Origin: Varroa destructor
Lineage: Eukaryota; Arthropoda; Arachnida; Mesostigmata; Varroidae
Assembly (NCBI RefSeq): GCF_002443255.2
Contig: NW_019211455.1
Span: forward strand, 29,908,444-29,972,443
Reading direction: 5' to 3'
Length of the DNA: 64,000 nt
Under the pieces are notes generated by a model that saw nothing but the letters and a program-made list of their open reading frames with translations, was not told the DNA's origin and did not search any database. Shown piece by piece: positions 38,490-48,100 of the stretch (position 1 is its first letter; every line of letters starts with the position of its first letter). The position numbers and the translations under genes were made by a program.

Positions 38490-39492
38490 AGGTGGACAGT
38501 CCATCTTTGTCACTTTCTATATCCTGCATTTCGTCAATGCCAAGACGCTGCCGAAACAGCCCGGGGCATTTGCCTGATGTGCGACAACGACTCTATCGCT
38601 AAAACGACAGCTCAGGAGTAGCTTGGCAAGTCTGAAGATGGTATCCAAGACCTTTTCACTCTGGTCGACTGTCCAAGCTCGATGACGACTACTAGAGGGC
38701 ACTTTTAAGGAAGACGGTGGACAAAAAACTGGTCGAAAAGATTAGCTGCAATTGTACGATCGCCATCAAGCACCTCAGGTTTCTTAGGTCTACACAGGAA
38801 CATTGGCCTTGGGTATCGTGTGATTCCTCTGTAACCAAAAAGGAATTGTGACTTGACACTGCATTTGAATATCTGGTTTGGTATAGAGCGTCACACGGCT
38901 ATAATAACCGATTTTGATATAGGATTGTCGCCGGTGTGTCCGGTAGTTGCAGGAGAGGAGTTAAGGCCCGGTCTCCAGTGAGATCTTCGGCCAACAGAGG
39001 TTACGTTTTGCGTTTGGCAGAACGTTGGAGCCTGATTTACTGAAAATTACTTCTTGCGAATTAAACAGCTGATCATCTTAATTTCTTAATTTTTTTAATT
39101 AACGATTTAATCTGGTTGCATTGTGTCAACCATTGTTATGAAGCTGTTAACCTCGACTCAAGCTATTTAACAGAAAAGACTTGACAAATATGGTTAGATC
39201 ATCTTTCTCCATGACAACGCGAGGCCTCACAGAGTAAACAAAAACATCGTCAGAACTGCCATCCTCAACTTCAAACGAAAGTTTGGCACACCTTCTACAT
39301 TTTCCTGACCTAGCGTGGACGGATTTTTACCTTTTCCCTTCATTGGGCCATTATGTTCGTGACCTTATCTCTCGACACGCGTCAGTAACTTAAGCGGTGG
39401 CTCAGAAAGACAAAACCTGGTACCCTTTGACGAGATGGTCTAAATCCGTTGACGGAAAGACGGTAGAAAGTCGTTAATAATGACAGAGGATA
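38490..39492 (+). pseudogene. Mariner transposase pseudogene, family A copy 2
   Basis: Readable blocks in order: AAETARGIC (about 38550) of the N-terminal helix-turn-helix; SGRLSKLDDDY (38660-38692), the SGRPS linker; TIAIKHLRFL (near 38760-38790) and WPWVS (near 38806), the TIxxHLxxLG and WVPHEL blocks; RIVAGV (38920-38937), where TGDE has lost its aspartate; VTFCVWQNVGA (39000-39032), the WWDxxG block; FLHDNARPHRVN (39204-39239), intact with the second aspartate; FPDLAWTDFYLFPSLGHYVR (39301-39360), the SPDLAPxD block with the third aspartate intact; and a degraded ERWxKVVxxxG tail (39434-39490). The distance between the second and third aspartates is 109 nt, against 105 nt for a DD34D enzyme. 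This implies a net insertion that shifts frame. Confidence 0.92.
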
Positions 39493-39516
39493 ATACATAA
39501 CATTTAATGTATTATC
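39489..39516. repeat. 10-bp perfect inverted repeat in mariner 3' part
   Basis: GATAATACAT (39489-39498) and ATGTATTATC (39507-39516) are exact reverse complements with 8 nt between. It lies just after the transposase remnant, inside the element. It is not present in the other family A copy as far as I can see. Confidence 0.65.
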
Positions 39517-39892
39517 ACAGAAATATAAAATGTAATATTTTCCATTAAGTAAATAATGTGCGGAAACTAATTATACCACCCAATATAAAGCGTGCAGCTC
39601 AGATGAGCCAGGCTTGCGAACACTGATTTGTTTCGTCTGGACGAAGGAAGTCTGGAAATAACCAAATTTAATATTCAGAAAACGAGATTCGCTTATGCCA
39701 CTAATCGTCTGCATGCTCTAACGGATCTAACGAATATGGGAATCGGGATTAAAACTCAACCTAGAGCGTAGTAGTTTCGCGATTTCGCAAATATAATGAG
39801 TTTCTTCTGTGCCGTTCAACCCTTGATTTTATCGTTATATTGTCTTTTCATTACCCGCTGTATGGCGATTTAATTATATGGACAGTTACCTC

Positions 39893-40534
39893 TTACTTAT
39901 AGAACAAAGCGGCAACCACCATATTAGTATGTTTTTTCGTCGTCCTCGAAATGGGTGTCAGAGTCGCACTCTTGTGTTGAGAAGCGTTTATATATGGGCG
40001 AATAAGAAGGTCTAGGCAAGGAACAATAGCGGGATAGAATGGCAAGATAAAGAAATGGGAAATCGACCAGTCGAACAGAATGAATTGATGTGTGACTGGC
40101 CAGTAAGGAAAAAAGTGAAGAGACCGCGGAAAGGAAGGTTGAGAAAGGCAAAGAGCAGGCAGCTCGGGATGTCTGGGTGACCAAAGCGAGCGAAAGTGGC
40201 AAAGGATCCAGGTGAAGGCAGAAGACCTAACACAGGCAAGCAGGCGCAGCGAGCCAGAGAAAAGCACGAGAAAGAGTCGACAAAGAGATCGACCGGGAGA
40301 CTGCGGCAGCGGCGACAAGATGTCGACTCCAGGGAAGGAAGCGAATACCATGGCTTGTGCTAGGAGGAATGGTACCGGAATGAGTAGTATCGGAGAAACG
40401 ACTTGAGCGGACTGTGTAGGGAACAAAACTAGACGAAAAAGATGAAGCAGGAAAAGGAGGAGACGGGAAGGAAGTCCCAGAGTAGAGAGTCGCTTACCCT
40501 CTATGAGAGCCACCGGGTGCCTGAGGCGGGCCAA
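39893..40534 (-). other. Longest open frame, probably a composition artefact
   Basis: A 213-codon minus-strand frame, rich in L, F, P, S and C, lies opposite a strongly purine-rich plus strand. The pyrimidine-rich strand is poor in TAA, TAG and TGA, so long frames are expected. No domain, signal peptide pattern or splice site supports it, and a second and third frame of the same strand are also open. I regard it as non-coding. The purine-rich plus strand could be an untranslated leader. Confidence 0.5.
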
Positions 40535-40753
40535 CAGCCAAGACGGGTCCGATCGGACGACCAGGAAGAGCCAGGTTGCTAGCAGTCCTCCATCACGTTG
40601 GCTACTAGATCGTGTGGTGTTGTGCTAGTACAGCTATGGGTTTGTAGATTGGGCTAGGGGACATACAACCCGCAGGCTGGGTCAGGCCAGGGAACGGTAG
40701 CTCAGACAGACCGGCACAGGCTGGTGCTATCGGGGGCTTTGCTCTAGGGTCTG

Positions 40754-40870
40754 ATGCTGCTCGCAGGGCTTTTGCTGCTGTTGTCCGTGTGTGCACGAAC
40801 TTGCGCAATGGAAGCAGCAGCAGTAGCCTTGCGAGCAGCTTTTATCGCTAGGAAGAGCAAAACTACATGA
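40754..40870 (+). CDS. Small frame with signal-peptide-like start
   Basis: ATG at 40754 starts 38 codons whose N-terminus, MLLAGLLLLLSVCARTCA, has the hydrophobic core and small-residue end of a secretion signal. A short alanine-rich part and TGA follow. The leucine run comes from CTG/TTG repeats and the alanines from GCA repeats, so the resemblance may be fortuitous. No donor site follows to extend it. Confidence 0.15.
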   Translation: MLLAGLLLLLSVCARTCAMEAAAVALRAAFIARKSKTT

Positions 40871-40913
40871 GAGACCGTGCGTAGAGACTGCTGTCGGGAA
40901 AATTAGAAGATCC

Positions 40914-41489
40914 ATGGACGAGAATACCTATGAAGTTTGCCAACAACGGTTCTACCACAAAGGGCAACTCATTGGCAGCGCGCTGTTTGTCGCAAACTCC
41001 CGGGTAAAAACTGATGCCGGAGACCCCTCGTCATCGGCGTCTTCAGTTTCGGCTCCCGGTACCACTTCTAGTTTTTGGCGCGTTAGCGATTTTGAGCTCT
41101 CGTCATATCACTTCGACAGTTCGTTCCCTGAGGACAAAGCATTGATGCTGATGGTGCTACTACGCCTACTGAATGAGAAGAGTACTCGCGAATGGGAGAA
41201 TGCTGTCGCAATGGCAACAACAACGACAACTGCTGTTGCCGTTGATATCGTCCTTTCAGCTGCAACGGTGGCATTGGGGAAAGAGGGAACGAAAAAGCAT
41301 AAGCCAGAAAAGTACTACTGGGAAATTCGAGGAACAGTCCGCGCTACAAAAAAAAACGAACGAACGGAAGGGCAAGAAAACGACATTGCATGCACAACGC
41401 AGGAAATGCTACATTCATCGCTGGTGCCTATTTGCGAACACAGCTGCCTACCACTCCCAGTGTTGTCATCGATAAATATACATATTTAG
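40914..41489 (+). CDS. 191-codon open frame, unknown
   Basis: ATG in an acceptable context (ATCCATGG) begins the longest plus-strand frame. It starts MDENTYEVCQQRFYHKGQLI, continues through a serine-rich segment and a threonine/alanine/valine tract caused by an ACA/GCC repeat, and then a basic KKHKPEK stretch. There is no recognised domain. A frame of this length is near the chance expectation for the window, and the local skew favours openness. A lineage-specific protein or a leader frame is possible. Confidence 0.2.
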   Translation: MDENTYEVCQQRFYHKGQLIGSALFVANSRVKTDAGDPSSSASSVSAPGTTSSFWRVSDFELSSYHFDSSFPEDKALMLMVLLRLLNEKSTREWENAVAMATTTTTAVAVDIVLSAATVALGKEGTKKHKPEKYYWEIRGTVRATKKNERTEGQENDIACTTQEMLHSSLVPICEHSCLPLPVLSSINIHI

Positions 41490-41569
41490 AGAGTTGATAA
41501 ACGAATCGATATGGAAAGAACGGAAAAACGGAAAGAATGGGGGACGCGGGCAAATGGCGAGATAAAAAA

Positions 41570-43359
41570 AAGCCACCGATAACAAGATAAGCCTAATAAC
41601 AAAGTTATTACGTTCTGTCAATATACTTTTAGATGTACATTTGCATCATACCTGTATCCTCTGCCAGTGAATTATGCAGAAGGATTGGGGTCGAAGTTAT
41701 TTGCTCGGAGCGGAACGGAGAAGTAGGAATTCAGTACATAATAAAATTTTATCTGCATATATTAATAATATGCTAATGTACATGAATTTAAAGCAAATGG
41801 CTAAATATAGTAGTAGGCCTCCGAGGACCCCAAAAAAAACTAAAAGTGTCTTTAAATATAGACTAATTTTTCAGCTTTAAATACGAATGATGCAACTGCT
41901 GTACTGTGCTTTATAAGAGGGCCTAAATTAGGCAAAAAGTGGAAGCGTTATGTTTGGCAGCGTAGTAACTGTAAAGGCAAAAATTCGTTTCTCAGAGAAT
42001 AACAACGACTTCAAGAATAGACCTTTTTCAGTCGTTGAAGAGTTAAAAGGTAAAATTGTAACAATCTAATTAAAGCAGATATAGGTAATTACTAGCGCTT
42101 CTAACGAAAAAAGGAACTTTTACTAGGTTTAGTTTAAATTTCGTACGGTTTAGGTTATAGTCTCTTATATAAGTATATATATACTATTTACTAGCCATAG
42201 ATAGGTTTACAATCACGGCTAAGAATACCGCAAAGAAACGCACCTGTATTATAAAAAAGATTACCTAGATACATTCGAATTTGTATTGTAGTACCTAATT
42301 TTTGTAAATAAAATGATTTACTACAAAAAATAATTTATTGAAACCATACGTTTTTTTTTCGCCCTGTTACAGCTACATTGACGCTTGCAAAGTAATAATA
42401 GCTCATTAGTAAGAACTATGGACCCGGGCGATTCAATTATCTCATCTAAAATCGTATAAGTTATTTTTCATTTTCTAGTAACGCGTTTCGTAACCGGCGG
42501 ACAGATTTGACTTTACTACGAAGAATTCCTTTAGCCTATGTTCCTGGACCTGCTCCCCTTAGGTGTTCCCTTGATATGTTTCCTGTTTTCGATCTCTGTA
42601 CGCATCTTTGATAGAACCTAGTTTGTAGCGTTCTTAGTACATCATACCCACATAATACGCAGTAAGCATTCGTTCCTTCTAAAATACGTGGACTAGCTTC
42701 TTTACTTTGATACGCACAATCTGAGCCACAAGACGTTTCTGCTTGATATGCAAGCGAAAAATATGTACTCTCAAGGTGATGTTGACGCCACTGAGTACGA
42801 ATACTTGCTAATAATAACAAGTTTTTTTTTTTTTCTATATTTCTGCACTTCTAATCTCGCAGTCATAATAAAATGCTAACAAATACTGTGTAACTTTGTT
42901 TATAAGGTCTATCTTGATAACAGATCGTTGGTAAGGCGATAAAACAAGCTCCTTATTGCCACGAAACTCATCTGCGATTCAAATACACATAGTTCGAATA
43001 CGTATACAGAAAAGGTTCTACTGTTATAAAAGTAATAAGTAAGTGCACATACATAAGTCAATACTTATTATAGTACGTACAATAACAATATGAATTCCAG
43101 ACGAGGCTTAATAAGGCCTTATTCGAGCTATATGACTAATAGCTACACAACAACGGAGAAGGTTTTAAATGCGGCTAAAAGATGTCCAGCAACCTTTACG
43201 TTTTCTCGCAGTTCCCGAACCTGGCAAATGTAACCTGTTCAGTGCGATGCAGCCCAAACCCAGTGAGAAGCGGTGGCACTTCTGAGTCAGTTGACACGCA
43301 ACAATACCTTATTGTTCCGCGGCCCCCGGTTCAGCCTTCTACTCGGTAGAAAAGCTTGA
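41570..43359. other. Unassigned AT-rich DNA
   Basis: It holds a 13-base T run at 42822-42834 and frames without motifs at 41674-41880 and 42536-42820 (minus). Confidence 0.55.
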
Positions 43360-43689
43360 AACCACAAAGCTATTGGACCCTCAAATAGCCAACAGTTGCC
43401 TCCTCGAGACCATTATAGGCCCAATTGTATTTGTCGGTTCGGTGAACGTCGACCTGCATCTTGCTTCTTCAACAGCGACGCTACCATTGTACTGTTGAAG
43501 CGGAGCACTCACACAGACAGAACAGCACGAGGGCAATACCCGCAGCAGCAGCTGCCGGATCCCTTCGCTTTTGCGCCTATTTCTACTTACAGGGTCGATG
43601 GAGATGGGGTGGCTGTTTCAGGACGCACGATGGCCATACGCCATCGGACCAGCATAGGCACAGAAGGCAAAGACGCGGAACAGACATAG
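43360..43689 (+). CDS. Coding-like open stretch, unknown
   Basis: A 109-codon plus frame opens after TGA at 43357 and ends in TAG. The content is diverse, including CICRFGERRPASCFF, then PQQQLPDPFAFAPISTYRVD and VSGRTMAIRHRTS. There is no ATG near the start. An acceptor-like TTTCTACTTACAG lies inside it at about 43590, so if transcribed the exon could be shorter. A second frame of 81 codons overlaps. No domain is recognised. Confidence 0.18.
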   Translation, partial: NHKAIGPSNSQQLPPRDHYRPNCICRFGERRPASCFFNSDATIVLLKRSTHTDRTARGQYPQQQLPDPFAFAPISTYRVDGDGVAVSGRTMAIRHRTSIGTEGKDAEQT

Positions 43690-43709
43690 CCAGGCTAATG
43701 GCCTAAGGT

Positions 43710-46310
43710 AGAAGGGTCCTTACCTAAGTTCATTTCGATTTCAGCTAACATTTTTCTTGGATATGCCAGGTGCGCTGCAACCGATGGCGGCAAGTAGTTT
43801 AAGTTGTGAGGTGCAACAGACGTAAGGCTTCAGTAAATTTTGCCGATTAGAGCGTAACACAGACAGCACGTTTTTTGAGTGTATCTTTTTGAAATCGGTA
43901 AATGCTAGAGTGGTACATCAATCTGATGTTGCATTGTATAACTCAGACGTCCTAAAACCTATGCCAGCAATGTAAATTTTTTGAGCTGGACACTTAAAAA
44001 TGCGAGAGATAGTTTCAGTTATTTATATTATGCCTATACTGTATTTAAAGGTACATACTCTCTTCACAACTAAAGCAGCAATAGCAATGGTTTTACTACC
44101 CGCAGATCATTCAACAGGTACTTTTGCCACACGACTAAATTTATATGCTTATTGAAAACGTATGCTCAGGGTAAAACTTCATAAATTTTAAGTTGTAGAT
44201 AACTCAGGCTAAGAACTGGCAATGTCCACTTAACTTTTACTTATAGATCATACAATAACAACGATATATTTAACACTTTCCTAATTTGGACATTACATGC
44301 CTCTTGTGCGGCACCGTGTAGTATATGCCAATGGTGATGTTTTAGTCAGCAATAACTGGCTTACCATTGGGAAGAAGGCAAGTATTCCAACTCGTGGTAA
44401 CTGTAAAAGGACGCTACAAGAGGTAGCCATTTCTTCATTCACCTACTGTGAGATGCACGCATGCGTGCGATGCGTGTATGCGTATGCTTGTACATGAGAG
44501 GATGACTTAAGTGAATCCTTTTGTACATTTGGTATCGAAAACCTCGGAACCCTCGTTGTCCCAATAGTCAGACTGACCATCTGACTAAATAAACTTATAT
44601 ATCTAAATCTCTTAGAACTGAGATCGTTTGACAGAGGTGAAAATTTCTGGTTACTGGGTTTAGAGTCAGAACTGGCGTTTTTTCCTCATTTTCTATTATT
44701 TACTAGCATGAATATGATATTGTTGACACATTACAGTTAGTTAAGTTAGAAAAACTAGACAAATATTGTTGTTGTTTTACCATAACGTTGCATTTCGTAA
44801 GTAGCCATGGCATTTTTTTGAACGAGCTTTTTAATGCTCCACGTCTTTTTTTTAGTCTTTAGATACCTTTCGTCGATCAACGTCTTAGGTATCTTTTATA
44901 AGGAAATGATTACCTTTTCCCTATTATTTTCATTGATATCTACCAATCACTGCTATAGTAAGATAGCAGTTGAACTTCAATTTTTTATGAGAGATCAACT
45001 GTGTTCCAGTAGCTCTCGTGTTGAAACCTTTGTGCCACCACATTAGCTTCAGCTAACTGGATATTTTTGCAACGACGTTTACTTACTATTCCACTATAGG
45101 CTACTATTACAATAACAGTGATTGACGCTCGGAACTTTGAAGCTCTTCTAAACTGATCCCTGGAGAACCGGAGTACGCTGATCTAATAGACAATAGGACA
45201 GATTCTATGAACGACGACGAAAAAACTCTGTTATACATTGATTTAGGCCAGGATTCTTAAACACCTCTGTGACCCTGCAAATGGCCCGATATTCGAAAAC
45301 TCGTACGCTAGACATGAGAATATGGCTGCCAAAAATAATGTCATCCAGATGGTGGAACGAGAACGATCTGTAGCTCGAAAATTAGACGAAGCATGCCTCA
45401 GGCATAACAATTCATACTCTTTAGCAACTCATACACAAACGTAACTAACAATGGCCTCCAATTTACAGCATGAATACTGGCAGATTTTGTCAGGTCTTCA
45501 AGGATTAATCGTGACTGGACAGCATGGTGAGGGCAAACACAGCCAAGTGGCATGAGAGTATGTCGGTTAAAAGGAATTACAAAGGACTACGACATATAAA
45601 CGATTTGGATTTGGCTCGTGACCTATTTGTAATGTCCTTTAGATCTCTTTAAATCTGAATAAAGGACACTAGCGGAGACCTTTCTAGACACAAAACTGAG
45701 AGCAGTTCTTGAGCTTCTGAAATTGGAAGAGGTAAAAAGGACCCATATTACGAACGAACACTTTATTTCAAATACAACTTGCCATATTGATCAAAACGTA
45801 TAAGTTTAAAAGATGAGAATGCCCAAGTGAGACGCGACATGCCACTCAACCGCAGCTGGAAGATAAACCGAATTTAAAAATCGACATTATGAACGCTATC
45901 AACATAGAACATTTCTATTACACTGCCCAGATGTGAATCGAGTAGGCCAATCACATTTGAAGCAAAAAGGCTGCACTGCACTAGGCCAACCCTTCAAGAC
46001 TAGTCGAAACCGGAAAAGGACAAACTTAAGAGTCAACGAAAACTCGCTATACACGTATATTAATAAGCGTAACCAATAGAAATTTATATTTTTCGTTGTT
46101 GTTTCGTCTACCAGACAACTAGCTGCTTCATTTTAGATATTAGCCATAAATACCCAAATACGTAGAGCGTGAACAGACTCTATAGATGTGGCATCAACTA
46201 GCTCTCAACATGATCAATAATTCACTTCATTCAATGCCGCTCGAATGAGTAATGAGTGAAACAACCATGAACGACGCCTATACTCGCGATTATGTACTAG
46301 CAATATATTA
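43710..46310. other. Unassigned DNA left of the second family B mariner
   Basis: There are no long frames. 45180-46080 has somewhat protein-like fragments in several frames, broken by stops, which may be old transposon debris. I could not assign a family. Confidence 0.4.
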
Positions 46311-46336
46311 AACTGTTGCGAGCGAATCCGACGAAC
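46311..46336 (+). repeat. Left terminal inverted repeat, family B copy 2
   Basis: It pairs with 47425-47450 and shares ACTGT plus CGAGCGAATCCG with the left end of the first family B copy. Confidence 0.85.
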
Positions 46337-46371
46337 TTCGCGGTTATTCAATCGCGAAGCCCGCCGAATTT
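46324..46371. repeat. Subterminal palindrome derived from the terminal repeat
   Basis: GAATCCGACGAACTTCGCG (46324-46342) and CGCGAAGCCCGCCGAATTT (46353-46371) form an imperfect palindrome around a 10-nt loop, with CTTCGCG/CGCGAAG perfect at the centre. The right arm resembles a reversed copy of the terminal repeat. The other family B copy lacks most of this right arm. Confidence 0.75.
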
Positions 46372-46559
46372 TGAAGTACATGTTACTGTCAGACCAAATT
46401 ACGCTAACAAATACTGCAGTCTTCTAAACGGTTGCGCGTAAAAATTAATGGAGTTTACTCTAAAAAAAAAAGAAACGCGTGCGAAAGATAAAAATACATT
46501 GTAGTTTCGAAAAGCAATGCTAAGTATATTAGGAAACAAAGCCTCAAGCAAAAACACAG

Positions 46560-47265
46560 TACATGCCAACGTTTCAAGAGCGGAGATTCGAATGTCGAAT
46601 TGACCAGATGTCGGGGCCCGAAGGACAGCAACGCATTGCTTTAACCGGGGAGGTTTTCCACTAAAGCAGAGCTTGAAGTCTGAGAGCTCACTGGTATTTG
46701 ATATTCAACGTGTTACAGGATCATTAACCAAATATTTATAATGAGAAAACTGGGTTTCCCGGGAATTGGCTTCAGGTCACTTGGAAATACGTTCGGCGTA
46801 AATGTGCAACTTGGGGAATTTTAGTCAGCAAACAATCTGCTTGGAGCATATGATCGCCATAGAAATTACATGGTTGTATCTCAGGTCCCGGGCAAGAACT
46901 AGGCGAGAAAAGATAAAAATGAAAACAAAAAGGCTACATTCAAGTTTGGTGGGAGTGTCCATTAGGTTTGGACATCAGGTGATGGTAACACTGACAATAG
47001 ACACCCGGGGCATCTGCTATTATGGGATACTCGCTGAGAACGAAGAGATAAATGCAGCCCGATAACTTGATTTCCTCAAGAGGCGCATGGAACGCTGTCG
47101 CGGCAACCGAGGGCACACAGCCTGAAAATTTTGGCCATATCGCCAATTGCTTTCCGGATCGAGCAGAAGAATGTCCAACGTTAACCTCAAATTGCCGATT
47201 TTCCCGATCTAAGTCTGTGTAATCACGGGGCTGTCCCTGCCCTAAGAAGAGCAACTTTTGGGTAA
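46560..47265 (+). pseudogene. Mariner transposase pseudogene, family B copy 2
   Basis: A continuous 87-codon plus frame at 46802-47065 keeps the core. MIAIEITWLY stands in place of the V-T-G-D-E-x-W block. After it comes VMVTLTIDTRGICYYGILAE, then NEEINAA, matching the WWDxxG-V to NETIN region. Beyond a frameshift, YLDFLKRRME continues the helix. GNRGHTA (47102-47122) replaces DNARPHTA, and PDLSLCN (47203-47223) replaces SPDLSPCD. Thus the first aspartate block reads IE, the second has become G and the third N, so the enzyme is dead at all three positions. Upstream, TFQER at about 46568 marks the N-terminal domain. Confidence 0.88.
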
Positions 47266-47424
47266 GCATATTCTACTGTCGACTTATTCGGGAAGGTATA
47301 GATAAAGAAACTCCACGTGAGACGCGATAAGGATATGACCGTCCGAAAACTGCGTAAGTTCTGAGACAGACGCGTAGAAATAAGTAAAAATCGTCATTTT
47401 AACTAGACTAGTTCAGAACTTATT

Positions 47425-47450
47425 GAATTTCGAAGTCGCTTGTAACAGCC
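47425..47450 (-). repeat. Right terminal inverted repeat, family B copy 2
   Basis: Imperfect reverse complement of 46311-46336, ending TAACAGCC. Confidence 0.78.
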
Positions 47451-48100
47451 CAACAGTTCCGATTGAACAACTCACCGGTCCTATGAGAAGGGCATATCAA
47501 CAGCACTGTACATGGAACATATGTTAAGCGTTACAAAGAGATCAGCAACAGTGATCCACATTACCTTGCAATAAATTAAGCTTATATTTAGTTGCTTATC
47601 ATTGTGAAAATGTTGAATTCAACTAAATGCGTGTACACAGATTACAATGGTATTGAAACAAATAGGCAGACTACAGAAAATTGCGATAGAAATTATAGAT
47701 CTTATTATCTGTAGAGGATTAACTATCAATCATCGAAGTATTCAATGACCCCTTTTTTCATCGTTAACAATCAAATAGAATACAAGATAACGACATAAAT
47801 GTAACCCATCACTCTGAATTTTTGTGATAACACCAACGTTGCGCTCTCATGCTGGACGGCAGGTAAACGTCAAACAGTAAACAAAATACTGTCACTTCAT
47901 CCTGTATTAGCATTAATCATGTTCGCTGGAAACGTCGCTATGTTTTTGTACCATTATATGGCCCGTATAACTGCTACGCACACTGGGACGCATTTCCCGA
48001 TTCAGGAAAACCGGATAGCTTGTTTTGGGTCCGGACATGTACTTTTCTTCCAAACATGCAAATCTTCTAGTTACCGTCTCACTTTTTTTTATCCTTATAG
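47451..48100. other. Unassigned DNA
   Basis: AT-rich, with no motif or repeat of note. The 47919-48140 plus frame is without recognisable features. Confidence 0.5.

Larger units (their letters stand above)
38358..39658 (+). mobile_element. Near full-length decayed mariner, family A copy 2
   Basis: At about 1.3 kb this is the canonical length for mariner. The left end, TTCCTACGTTCCTTTAC, is preceded by TA at 38356-38357. The right end, GAAGTCTGGAA, is followed by A and TA at 39659-39660. The reverse complement of the right end, TTTCCAGACTTCC, resembles both left ends of the family. The left and right non-coding parts align with the copy at 9926-11147, which confirms the boundaries independently of the transposase. 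It is the best-preserved of the four copies, with two of three catalytic aspartates readable. Stops, substitutions and at least one frameshift show that it is a fossil. Confidence 0.92.
40100..41560 (+). other. GC-richer, purine-skewed island
   Basis: Composition differs sharply from both flanks, and the plus strand is rich in GA and AG triplets with trinucleotide tracts (GCA/CTG near 40750-40830, CAA near 41217). Several plus-strand frames exist. The skew and openness fit a transcribed 5' region on the plus strand, but this is inference. Confidence 0.3.
46311..47450 (+). mobile_element. Decayed mariner element, family B copy 2
   Basis: The left end, AACTGTTGCGAGCGAATCCG, is preceded by TA at 46309-46310. 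The right end at 47425-47450 is its imperfect reverse complement (GTCGCTTGTAACAG against TTCGCTCGCAACAG, and about 16 of 24 aligned bases identical by eye). The right flanking dinucleotide is CA rather than TA, presumably mutated. The left end matches the copy at 8778-9874, and the interior aligns with it through the transposase. At about 1.14 kb it has lost some sequence relative to a full mariner. Confidence 0.88.

Noticed and set aside
39893..40534. Longest open frame (213 codons, minus) as a gene
   Set aside because: It lies opposite a purine-rich strand, several frames of the same strand are open, the content is low-diversity L/F/P/S, and no domain or splice sites are seen.
28040..45920. 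Shared 15-mer ATCGACATTATGAAC at about 28054 and 45882 as a dispersed repeat
   Set aside because: The similarity does not extend on either side, and a few such matches are expected by chance in 64 kb.
46095..46130. GTTTCGTCTACCAGAC as a further end of the family A mariner
   Set aside because: Only GTTTCGTCT matches the conserved block, and the rest diverges immediately.
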